A stretch of DNA of 64,000 bases from Actinophytocola sp036402745. Lineage in GTDB: Bacteria > Actinomycetota > Actinomycetes > Mycobacteriales > Pseudonocardiaceae. Each line of letters starts with the position of its first letter. The first letter of the stretch is position 1. The stretch spans positions 35,255 to 99,254 of the forward strand of contig NZ_DASWSJ010000043.1 in NCBI RefSeq assembly GCF_036402745.1, in the 5' to 3' direction. The notes beneath the pieces are model-generated. The model saw only the letters and a program-made list of their open reading frames with translations, searched no databases and was not told the DNA's origin. The translations under genes and the position numbers were made by a program. Positions 57,623 to 64,000 of this stretch are shown piece after piece.

Positions 57623-60346
57623 GTGCGCACCGTGTCCAAGGTCATCGTTGCCCTTGCCGTCCTCGCGACCCCGCTGGCGGGCCTGCCCGCCGCCCCACCC
57701 GCCGCCGCGTCCCCGACCGACGCCGCGTTCAACACCTCCAGCGGCGCCCTCGACGTCGACTACGCCGGCTATCTGTCCAAACACGACATCGTCTACAACC
57801 GGCCCAACACCAACCCGGCCTACGGGCTCACCGTCGGCAACGGCCGGACCGGCGCGATGGCCTGGCAGGCCAACGGTCTCACGATGCAAGTGTCCGGTGT
57901 GGACGTTTCACAGCAGACCGCGTTCGGCGCGGGCCTGGCCAACCTCGCCACCACGCCGGCGATGGACTCCGGCTACAGCACCTACCAGCAACGCCTGTCC
58001 CTCTACGACGGCACGCTGACGACGAAGTACGACTCGAACCGGACCGTCACCGTGATGGGCTCGCCCAACTCCGAGGTGATGGGCATCCACGTCGACGACA
58101 CCCGCGGCGGCGTCTCCGCCGTCACCCTCGAGCTGTCGCTCTGGGACGTCGCGAACCTCGCCAACAGCGGCGACGTGCCCAACCTCGACACGTGGCGCAC
58201 GGTGTCCACCTACGCCGACGCCGGCGGCGCGGGCCTGAGCCGCGGCCAGGCCGACCCGCAGAACTTCGGCTACACGCTCGCCGCCACCGTCGAGGGCGCG
58301 AACTACTCCGCGTCGGTGGTGAACGGCAGCCGGGTGCGGCTCTCGATCACCCCGACGTCGAGCTACACGATCTGGTTCACCGCCGCCACGCGGCTCAACG
58401 CGCCGGGCAACAACTCGGTCAACCAGGCCAGGAACGCGCTCAACGCGGTGAAGGGCACCGGCTACAGCACCACGCTGAACAACTACCGCAACTGGTGGCA
58501 CTCGTTCTGGGGCAGGTCGTTCGTGCAGTACTCGGGCCTGTCCGGGGACGCCGACTACCTGGAGAACGTCTACTACCTCAGCACGTACCTGATCGCCGCC
58601 GGCGGCTACGGCAACTACCCGTACCACTTCATCAACGGCGTGTTCCGCTCGACGGGCGACGCGACGAAGTGGAGCAACGCCTACTGGTACTGGAACCAGC
58701 GCGACGTCTACAACTCGTTCCTGGCATCCAACCACGTCGACCTGATGAACAACTTCAACCGCCTGTACAGCCGGAACTACAACGCGCTCAAGGCATACAC
58801 CCAGACGCGGTACGGCGTCGACGGCCTGTGGGTGCCGGAGACGATGGGCTGGGACGGCAACGCGCGCGGCACGGTCGGCAGCGACTACACCAAGAACATC
58901 CTGTCGACCGGCTACGAGGCCGCGTACAACATGTACCTGCAGTACCGCTACACCAATGACGGCACCTACCTGCGTGACACCGCGTACCCGTACATCCGGG
59001 AGACCGCGAAGTTCTACTCCCGCATGCTGTCCGTCGACGGCGCCGGCAAGTTCTACATGGCCAGCTCCAACTCGCACGAGACCTACTGGAACGTGCGCAA
59101 CGCGATCACCGACCTCGCCGCGGTGCGCAGCATCTTCCCGGTCGCGATCCAGGTCTCCCAGCAACTCGGCGTCGACGCCGACCTGCGCCCGCAGTGGCAG
59201 AACATCCTCAACAACCTGGTGCCGTACCCGACGGAGAACAGCGCGTACGTGCCGCACCAGCCGCCGATCTCGCAGACCCGCAACAACGAGAACGTGGCGG
59301 CCGAGCTGATCTGGCCCTACAACATCACCGGCATCGGCTACCCGGACTACCAGACCGCGGTGAACACGTGGAACCGCCGGCCGTTCCCGTACGGCAACGT
59401 GTGGGCCAACGACGCGATCCAGGCCGCCCGGCTGGGGCTGGGAGACCAGACGTTCCAGGGCATGAAGACCATGCTGCGCCAGTACCAGAACTATCCGAAC
59501 GGGTTCACCAACAACACGAACGGCGTGTTCGAGTACCACGGCGTGCACCTGTCGGCGATGAACGAGGCGCTGCTGCAGTCCTACGACGACAAGATCCGCG
59601 TGTTCCCCGCGGCGCCGGGTGACTCGTCGTTCGTCGGCAAGTTCACCCTGCTGGCCAAGAACGGGTTCCTGGTGAGCTCCGAGCGCGAGGCCGGCGAGAC
59701 CAAGTACGTCGGGCTGCGCAGCCAGTGGGGGGCCACGGCGCGGGTCGTGAACCCGTGGGGCACCCAGCAGGTGCGGGTGCGCCGCGCGTCGGACAACGCG
59801 ATCCTGCTGACCACCTCCAGCGCCGAGTTCGAGTTCGCCACCGCGGCCAACACCGTCTACGTGGTCGAGCGGACCGCCAAGCCGCTGACCAACTACACGC
59901 CGGCCCGGCTCACCGGCACCCAGAACCAGGGCGCGAAGTCGTTGAGCGGCACCGCGTCCACGCTGGGCATCGCGTCGACGGCCAACCCGATGGTCAACGA
60001 CACGGCGGCCACCTACGACAGCAACTGGTACCTGACCACCAGTCGCGGCTACGGCGACTACAACGACGACACCCACCACAGCACGGTGGTCAACGCGGCC
60101 GCGTCGTACACGTTCACCGGCACCGGGATCGACTACCTGTCCGAACGCTTCAGCGACATGGGGACGGTGGACGTCTACCTGGACAACGCGTTCCAGGCCA
60201 CGGTGGACCTCCGGGTGAGTGGCGCCCGCCAGGTGCAGCAGGTGGTCTGGCAACGCGGCGGCCTACCGCGCGGGCAGCACACGATCCGCGTCGTCAACCG
60301 CAGCACCTCGAACGGCATGATCGACGCCTTCCGGATCACCCCGTAA
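57623..60346 (+). CDS. secreted GH95-like glycoside hydrolase
   Basis: Exported protein of 907 residues. Signal peptide about 1-31. A beta N-terminal domain (to about 290; IVYNRPNTNPAYGLTVGNGRTGAMAW) leads to an (alpha/alpha)6 core (about 300-700) with YWYWNQRDVYNSFLAS and SNSHETYWNVRNAITDLAAVR, then a C-terminal beta region and a terminal jelly-roll domain. This matches GH95-type L-fucosidase/L-galactosidase relatives, though the exact family is uncertain. GTG at 57623 has GAGGA seven bases ahead. It probably trims plant or fungal polysaccharide. Confidence 0.78.
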   Translation: MRTVSKVIVALAVLATPLAGLPAAPPAAASPTDAAFNTSSGALDVDYAGYLSKHDIVYNRPNTNPAYGLTVGNGRTGAMAWQANGLTMQVSGVDVSQQTAFGAGLANLATTPAMDSGYSTYQQRLSLYDGTLTTKYDSNRTVTVMGSPNSEVMGIHVDDTRGGVSAVTLELSLWDVANLANSGDVPNLDTWRTVSTYADAGGAGLSRGQADPQNFGYTLAATVEGANYSASVVNGSRVRLSITPTSSYTIWFTAATRLNAPGNNSVNQARNALNAVKGTGYSTTLNNYRNWWHSFWGRSFVQYSGLSGDADYLENVYYLSTYLIAAGGYGNYPYHFINGVFRSTGDATKWSNAYWYWNQRDVYNSFLASNHVDLMNNFNRLYSRNYNALKAYTQTRYGVDGLWVPETMGWDGNARGTVGSDYTKNILSTGYEAAYNMYLQYRYTNDGTYLRDTAYPYIRETAKFYSRMLSVDGAGKFYMASSNSHETYWNVRNAITDLAAVRSIFPVAIQVSQQLGVDADLRPQWQNILNNLVPYPTENSAYVPHQPPISQTRNNENVAAELIWPYNITGIGYPDYQTAVNTWNRRPFPYGNVWANDAIQAARLGLGDQTFQGMKTMLRQYQNYPNGFTNNTNGVFEYHGVHLSAMNEALLQSYDDKIRVFPAAPGDSSFVGKFTLLAKNGFLVSSEREAGETKYVGLRSQWGATARVVNPWGTQQVRVRRASDNAILLTTSSAEFEFATAANTVYVVERTAKPLTNYTPARLTGTQNQGAKSLSGTASTLGIASTANPMVNDTAATYDSNWYLTTSRGYGDYNDDTHHSTVVNAAASYTFTGTGIDYLSERFSDMGTVDVYLDNAFQATVDLRVSGARQVQQVVWQRGGLPRGQHTIRVVNRSTSNGMIDAFRITP

Positions 60347-60352
60347 CGGACC

Positions 60353-60388
60353 GCCGGGCCGGTGGGGCGGAGCGTCCACCGGCCCGGC
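60353..60388. terminator. bidirectional hairpin between convergent genes
   Basis: Perfect 13-bp stem GCCGGGCCGGTGG / CCACCGGCCCGGC with a ten-base loop, seven bases after the hydrolase stop and 18 before the leftward methyltransferase stop. Confidence 0.8.
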
Positions 60389-60405
60389 GCCGCTACGTGG
60401 CTTTC

Positions 60406-61275
60406 CTACGTCGCCTTGCGCCCTACGCCGGCCCAGATGACGGCGTGGCTGGGTGTGTCGAAGGTGATGGGTCTGGCGTTCGGCCCGGTCTCCTCCGGGT
60501 GCCACTGCGGCGTCCAGACCATGCCGGGGTCGATCAGGGCGAAGTCGCCGAACATCCCGCCGATCTCGGCCTTGGTCCGCCAGATCGCCTTGCTGCTGCT
60601 GGAGGTGTCGTACATGCGCTTGAGGCCCGCGAGGCCCGCCCTGGGCTCCGGGGGGATGTCCTCCTCGGTGACATGCGAGATCGCGAGATAGGAGCCGGGT
60701 GGGAGCAGCTCGCGGTAGCGGGCGAGGGCCTGCTGGCTCATGTCGGTGCCGTCCGGGCCGGGCTGGAACACGTGCAGCACCGCGATGAGCAGCAGGGCCA
60801 CGGGTTCGTCCGGGTCGAGGATCCCGGTGGCGACCGCGTCCCGCCACAGGCCGTCCGGGTCGCGCAGGTCGGCGTGGATCACCGCGTGCCGGGCGGGGTC
60901 GCCCTCCTTGTCCAGGAGCAGCTCGCCGTGGGCCACCGCGACGGGCTCGTTGTCGACGTAGACCACCCGGGTGTCGGGGGCGACCTCGTCGGCCACCTGG
61001 TGGGTGCTCCCCGCGGTGGGCACGCCGGCGCCGATATCGAGGAACTGGCGGACCCCGCGTCTGGTCAGATGCCGGACGACCCTGTTCAGGAACAGCCGGT
61101 TGGCCAGCGCGATGTTCCTGACCAGCGGGAACTTCTCGATGACGCGTTCGCCGAACTCACGGTCGATCGCCCAGTTCGCGGTGCCGCCGAGATAGAAGTC
61201 GTAAACCCTGGCGACGCTGGGCCGGGTGAGATCGACGCCTTTGGGTGGAACCGGCTCCGACTTCGGCTCAGGCAC
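60406..61275 (-). CDS. SAM-dependent methyltransferase (DUF574/PF04672 type)
   Basis: Methyltransferase of the actinobacterial PF04672 family, 289 residues. SVARVYDFYLGGTANWAIDREFG is the family's N-terminal mark; FLDIGAGVPTAGSTHQVAD is the SAM loop; VVYVDNEPVAVAHGELLL and ALLLIAVLHVFQP follow. The GTG at 61275 is preferred over a TTG three codons upstream because the AAGGA would be too close to the TTG. Such genes often accompany DUF397/DUF5753 genes, as here. Substrate unknown. Confidence 0.86.
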   Translation of the reverse strand: MPEPKSEPVPPKGVDLTRPSVARVYDFYLGGTANWAIDREFGERVIEKFPLVRNIALANRLFLNRVVRHLTRRGVRQFLDIGAGVPTAGSTHQVADEVAPDTRVVYVDNEPVAVAHGELLLDKEGDPARHAVIHADLRDPDGLWRDAVATGILDPDEPVALLLIAVLHVFQPGPDGTDMSQQALARYRELLPPGSYLAISHVTEEDIPPEPRAGLAGLKRMYDTSSSSKAIWRTKAEIGGMFGDFALIDPGMVWTPQWHPEETGPNARPITFDTPSHAVIWAGVGRKAT

Positions 61276-61339
61276 GGAAATCAAGTCCTTCCCACGGTTG
61301 GCTCCGATGCTATCCGGTTCGGGCCGGGCAAAGAAACCG

Positions 61340-62206
61340 CTACTCGTTGTCCGACCATGTCCAGGTGGCCCGGGTATCCGCGATGAGCTGTTCGAGGAAC
61401 TTCTTGCTGTCGTCCGGGTCGAGGGCGGCCCGGTGGAGCTTGTGCCAGTTGTCCCGGCATTTCGCCACGACCTTCTGGGCGGTGGACGCGCTGGTATTGA
61501 TCAGGTTTTCCTGGTAGGCGAAGTCATCCTGTTTCCCGGCGAAGTGCAGGACCGTGAAGTCGGTTTCGACGAACGCGATGTCGGCCTCGAAAGTCAGTAT
61601 CTGCAGGGTCAGCCGGTCGTAGGTGTCGCTGAGCCGTAAAAGGTGCTCCGCCTGGTCCACCACGACTGCCGGCGCCCGGCCACCCGGCATGCGGTGCAGT
61701 GACGACTCGCTCAGCACGACCCGATAGCGGGGCGGGTCCTCGACGGTGAACACCATCGCGCGGGAAAGTCGCCGGCGCAGCAGTGGGACCACGTTCTCCT
61801 CTCCCTCGAGCGCGAACTGCTTGAGCATGTAGTGCTCGGACTGCAGCGGTCCCGGAATGCGCTCGTGGTGCCACGCCAGGATCTCGACGGCGTCGGCCTC
61901 GGCCTCGATGAGGCGCTCGAAGTCGGCCGGCTGCTTCGGCCCGGCGTCGGGGCGGCGGCGCCTGCGCTCGGCCGCCAGCGCGGTCAGCCGGGCTCTGTCC
62001 TCGGCCGTGACCTGGTAAAGGTCGAGCATCGCGGCGAGGTCGCCGGTCGCGACCGACTCGGTGGTGGAGTCCTCGATCTTCTGGATCTTGCCCTGCCCGC
62101 AGCCCAGGGCCCGCGCCACGTCGTGCTGGGTGAGGCCGGCGCCCACCCGAGCCTTCCGTAGCTCGCGCCCCAGTTGGAACAGACGCATAGTGGCTTTTTT
62201 CGCCAC
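61340..62206 (-). CDS. XRE regulator with DUF5753 domain
   Basis: Protein of 288 residues. Helix-turn-helix at about 11-66 (LGRELRKARVGAGLTQHDVARALGCGQGKIQKIE), then DUF5753 (about 95-275) with ILAWHHERIPGPLQSEHYM and VLSESSLHR. This family forms pairs with DUF397 proteins in actinomycetes (Scr1-type systems). The GTG at 62206 has GGAG five bases upstream. A 14-base palindrome centred on GATTAATC lies 76 bases ahead and may be its operator. Confidence 0.88.
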   Translation of the reverse strand: MAKKATMRLFQLGRELRKARVGAGLTQHDVARALGCGQGKIQKIEDSTTESVATGDLAAMLDLYQVTAEDRARLTALAAERRRRRPDAGPKQPADFERLIEAEADAVEILAWHHERIPGPLQSEHYMLKQFALEGEENVVPLLRRRLSRAMVFTVEDPPRYRVVLSESSLHRMPGGRAPAVVVDQAEHLLRLSDTYDRLTLQILTFEADIAFVETDFTVLHFAGKQDDFAYQENLINTSASTAQKVVAKCRDNWHKLHRAALDPDDSKKFLEQLIADTRATWTWSDNE

Positions 62207-62311
62207 TCGATCTCCACCTATCACTCGGAGGAACGACCGTGTTCCCCGAGAGTAGGCGACGCTCGGTCACCACACAAAACTCCGGATTAATCCGGTGCTT
62301 TCTTGATCAGC

Positions 62312-62515
62312 TCAGTGGCCCGTGTGGGCGAGGAAGGCGGCCCATTCCCGGCGGTCGAAGATCAAGATTCCGGCGCCGGCCGACTTCGAGTCCCGCACGC
62401 CGACGACGCCGTGGTTCCCGTTGAGTTCGACGCAGTTGTTGCCGGACGGTCCGCACCGGCTGGACCGTACCCAGCCGTCGTCGGAAAATGTTGGTCGTCG
62501 CGTGGTCGCGTTCAT
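62312..62515 (-). CDS. DUF397 protein
   Basis: Small DUF397 protein, 67 residues, complete: WVRSSRCGPSGNNCVELNG and VVGVRDSKSAGAGILIFDRREWAAFL are the family hallmarks. Partner of the DUF5753 regulator downstream. ATG with GGGGAG five bases upstream. Two GATTAATC palindromes lie 32-56 bases ahead. Confidence 0.9.
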   Translation of the reverse strand: MNATTRRPTFSDDGWVRSSRCGPSGNNCVELNGNHGVVGVRDSKSAGAGILIFDRREWAAFLAHTGH

Positions 62516-62845
62516 GGGCGCTCCCCATCGTGTTGGTCATGAACGCGATTAATCTTGCCCCGAGATTAATCGGGAGGCAACCCCGTGTGATGACATTGTT
62601 GCAGACTGCCACCGGTTTTCCGCAGCCGATAGATGCCGGCCGCCTGTTGTCTCGATTGCGATTAATCGGATTTGTGCGCCGCCAGCGCGGCTGATCAGTG
62701 CTCCTGTTCCACTTGAGACCATTCGCCGTGAATTTCGCGCCGCTCGGCGCTCGTGCCGAAAGGGGTGAGTGGTTGATCACGGGGTCGGGCACTATGGAAC
62801 CGTTCGAGGCCGACGCCGGCCTGGGGGTGGCGTCAGCGGACAACC

Positions 62846-62883
62846 GAAAAAAAGTGCGGCTCCCTGGTGGTTCAGGGAGCCGC
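62846..62883 (-). terminator. intrinsic terminator read leftward
   Basis: Perfect 11-bp stem GCGGCTCCCTG / CAGGGAGCCGC with a six-base loop (62856-62883), followed on the minus strand by a run of seven or eight T (62846-62853). No leftward gene ends just to its right, so it may stop an antisense RNA or act as a leader hairpin for the rightward gene. The rest of 62516-62925 shows only the palindromes. Confidence 0.65.
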
Positions 62884-62925
62884 ATCGGCTGCTACCCGAG
62901 AATTGGGATCCTAGGAGTATCAACC

Positions 62926-63264
62926 ATGTCCAGTATAGAACCCCAACCGTCGATTAATCCACCCGCGGATGGCCGGGTGGAAAGGACGGTCCTGGTGGTC
63001 CACCTCCCGACCCCGGCACACACCGACGACTGCGCCGACCGGTGCCGGTCGGGCCGGCACCGGGCCGGTGCCGAGTCGTGGTTCGACCTGCTGGAGCGGG
63101 CACTCCAGTCGTGGCCGATCACGCTGCGGATGGCGGTGCTGGTGTTGGTGCTGGTGACCGGCACGGCCGCGGTCGCCGCCGCGCTCGGGGTGGCCGGGCA
63201 GTTGTTGCTCATCGCGCTCGGGCTTCGGGCCCACCGGCGCCGGCGCCGTCCACCGGCCACCTGA
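62926..63264 (+). CDS. small single-span membrane protein
   Basis: Protein of 112 residues from the ATG at 62926, which has AGGAG eight bases upstream (longer in-frame starts lack a site). The N-terminal half is polar with several His and Cys (HTDDCADRCRSGRH); one long hydrophobic stretch spans about 72-100, then a basic tail RAHRRRRRPP. Not recognised. Its first codons contain a GATTAATC palindrome, tying it to the neighbouring DUF397/DUF5753 module. Confidence 0.6.
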   Translation: MSSIEPQPSINPPADGRVERTVLVVHLPTPAHTDDCADRCRSGRHRAGAESWFDLLERALQSWPITLRMAVLVLVLVTGTAAVAAALGVAGQLLLIALGLRAHRRRRRPPAT

Positions 63265-63305
63265 TGGGTCCACTTCGGACCGGCCGGCTCATGCATCATC
63301 GAGGG

Positions 63306-63860
63306 GTGGACGTCACGACCTGGTACCTCGAGCAGACCGACCCCTCCGCCCTGCGCCCGGCAACTGCCGTCGCGGTCCCGGTGACCCGGGCGGAGGTGGT
63401 GAGCCCGGCGCTGAGCCGCTACCTGTACACGGCCGTCGGTGGTGACTGGTACTGGCTCGACCGGCTGGCCTGGTCGTACCGGCAGTGGCAGGAGTGGCTG
63501 GACCGCCCCGGCGTCGAGACCTGGCTGGCGACGGTCCGCGGCACCCCCGCCGGCTACGTGGAGCTGGACGGCTCCGGTGCCGGGGAGGTCGAGATCGCGT
63601 ACTTCGGCCTGCTGCCGGAGTTCGTGGGCAAGGGCCTCGGCGGGCACCTGCTGACCGAAGGAATCCGCCGGGCCTGGGCGTTGGCGCAACGCTGGCCCAC
63701 CTTGCCCCCGACGCGCCGGGTCTGGGTCCACACCTGCTCGATGGACGGCCCGACGGCCCTCGCGAACTACGAGGCCCGAGGCCTACGCCGATACCGAACC
63801 GAACACGCGACCGTCGACCTGCCGCCGGTTCCGCCCGGCCCCTGGCCGGGGGCGCATTAG
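63306..63860 (+). CDS. GNAT-family N-acetyltransferase
   Basis: GNAT protein of about 184 residues. VTTWYLEQTDPSALRPA begins the conserved part; YLYTAVGGDWYWLDRLAWSYRQW, EVEIAYFGLLPEFVGKGLGGHLLTEGIRRAW (acetyl-CoA loop) and GPTALANYEARGLRRYR follow. The GTG at 63306 is taken as start; ATGs at 63264 (overlapping the preceding stop as TGATG) and 63291 are in frame and possible. Substrate unknown. Confidence 0.8.
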   Translation: MDVTTWYLEQTDPSALRPATAVAVPVTRAEVVSPALSRYLYTAVGGDWYWLDRLAWSYRQWQEWLDRPGVETWLATVRGTPAGYVELDGSGAGEVEIAYFGLLPEFVGKGLGGHLLTEGIRRAWALAQRWPTLPPTRRVWVHTCSMDGPTALANYEARGLRRYRTEHATVDLPPVPPGPWPGAH

Positions 63861-64000
63861 TACTCCAGCAGCACTTCGTGATCTTGGCCGTGTAGGTTGT
63901 CGATCTTGTGTTGACTGATGAGGATTTGGTTGCCTGGATCGCTGGCTTGGATGAGCTGTTCGCGCGGGTCGCGGGGCGTTTCTCCCGGGTTGAGCCACGG
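63861..64000 (+). mobile_element. left end of an IS701-type insertion sequence
   Basis: Sequence character changes directly after the GNAT stop, and a transposase frame begins 47 bases on. The element continues past the window, so its ends and target duplication cannot be defined. Confidence 0.55.
63908..64000 (+). CDS. IS701-family transposase, N-terminal fragment
   Basis: Thirty-one codons before the window ends. DLVAWIAGLDELFARVAGRF then SRVEPR match the N-terminus of actinobacterial IS701-type transposases. Codon use (TTG, GTT, GAT) is less GC-biased than the neighbours, which fits a mobile gene. The start is a GTG without a clear ribosome site. Confidence 0.65.
   Translation, partial: MLTDEDLVAWIAGLDELFARVAGRFSRVEPR

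Larger units (their letters stand above)
62282..62959. repeat. array of GATTAATC palindromes
   Basis: The eight-base palindrome GATTAATC occurs at 62285, 62547, 62564, 62660 and 62952; the first is embedded in the perfect 14-mer CCGGATTAATCCGG (62282-62295). Five copies of an AT-only core in 680 bases of GC-rich DNA is striking. The copies mark the upstream regions of the XRE gene, the DUF397 gene and the small membrane gene. Confidence 0.7.

Noticed and set aside
57908..60253. 781-codon open frame on the - strand
   Set aside because: Antisense to the GH95-like gene; no signal peptide or recognisable domain.
62698..62925. N-terminal extension of the small membrane protein
   Set aside because: It would be translated through a terminator-like hairpin and lacks a start with a ribosome site; the ATG at 62926 has AGGAG.
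1..64000. tRNA, rRNA, riboswitch or prophage genes
   Set aside because: Looked for cloverleaf arms, rRNA-like conserved words, long structured leaders and phage structural proteins; none seen. A covariance-model scan would settle this.

Overview
The window is high-GC DNA from an actinomycete, most likely a member of the Pseudonocardiales (Amycolatopsis-like). Signs of this are GTG starts with 4-base GTGA/ATGA overlaps, a complete conservon (kinase, roadblock, DUF742, GTPase, two P450s), a DUF397/DUF5753 pair, a DasR-type chitinase promoter, and catabolic genes typical of soil actinomycetes. The genus is an inference. I saw no rRNA or tRNA gene, no CRISPR array and no prophage; one IS701-type element enters at the right edge.

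Layout. (1) 1-17.7 kb: a catabolic island of two divergent operons. Leftward run HyuA, HyuB (with a fused zinc-ribbon tail), an LLM flavin monooxygenase, an acyl-CoA ligase and an MDR oxidoreductase. Rightward run a biotin-dependent acyl-CoA carboxylase (two subunits), two enoyl-CoA hydratases, a TIGR03084 protein, an AtuA-like protein, a TetR regulator behind a 24-bp palindrome, and a 2-hydroxyacid dehydrogenase. The logic resembles acyclic terpene or branched acyl-CoA breakdown, but the substrate is unknown. (2) 17.8-23.3 kb: pirin, small housekeeping genes, a CcsB-containing membrane operon headed by a BlaI-type operator, and an M56 peptidase/BlaI pair. (3) 23.4-29.2 kb: a 5-oxoprolinase-type module (transporter, PxpA, PxpBC fusion) flanked by two GntR regulators and an internally shortened IclR protein. 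(4) 29.4-36.4 kb: three secreted proteins (GH172, lysozyme-like, amidase), each ending in six FG-GAP units; two have LacI-type operators. Together they look like a set for attacking an arabinan- and peptidoglycan-containing envelope. (5) 36.4-41.7 kb: an LLM/FMN-reductase pair and two GH18 chitinases behind twin DasR-like sites. (6) 41.8-46.7 kb: an ECF sigma/membrane protein pair, a pentapeptide protein, a secreted C15-like protein lacking the catalytic Cys, a 126-bp tandem repeat, and a Nei-type glycosylase. (7) 47-52.6 kb: the conservon. (8) 52.8-57.5 kb: a class III cyclase-like gene with an upstream small ORF, facing an XRE-regulator/glycosyltransferase operon across a cluster of CTTCAG hexamers, then a GNAT and a flavin reductase. 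(9) 57.6-64 kb: a large GH95-like secreted hydrolase, a DUF397/DUF5753/methyltransferase module marked by repeated GATTAATC palindromes, a small membrane protein, a GNAT, and the IS fragment.

The two best candidates for undescribed biology are the FG-GAP wall-lytic triad (29.4-36.4 kb) and the cyclase/small ORF/XRE/glycosyltransferase module (52.8-56.3 kb). The BlaI-type operator on the cytochrome c biogenesis operon and the GATTAATC array are the clearest regulatory surprises. All functions are read from sequence by eye; no database search was run.
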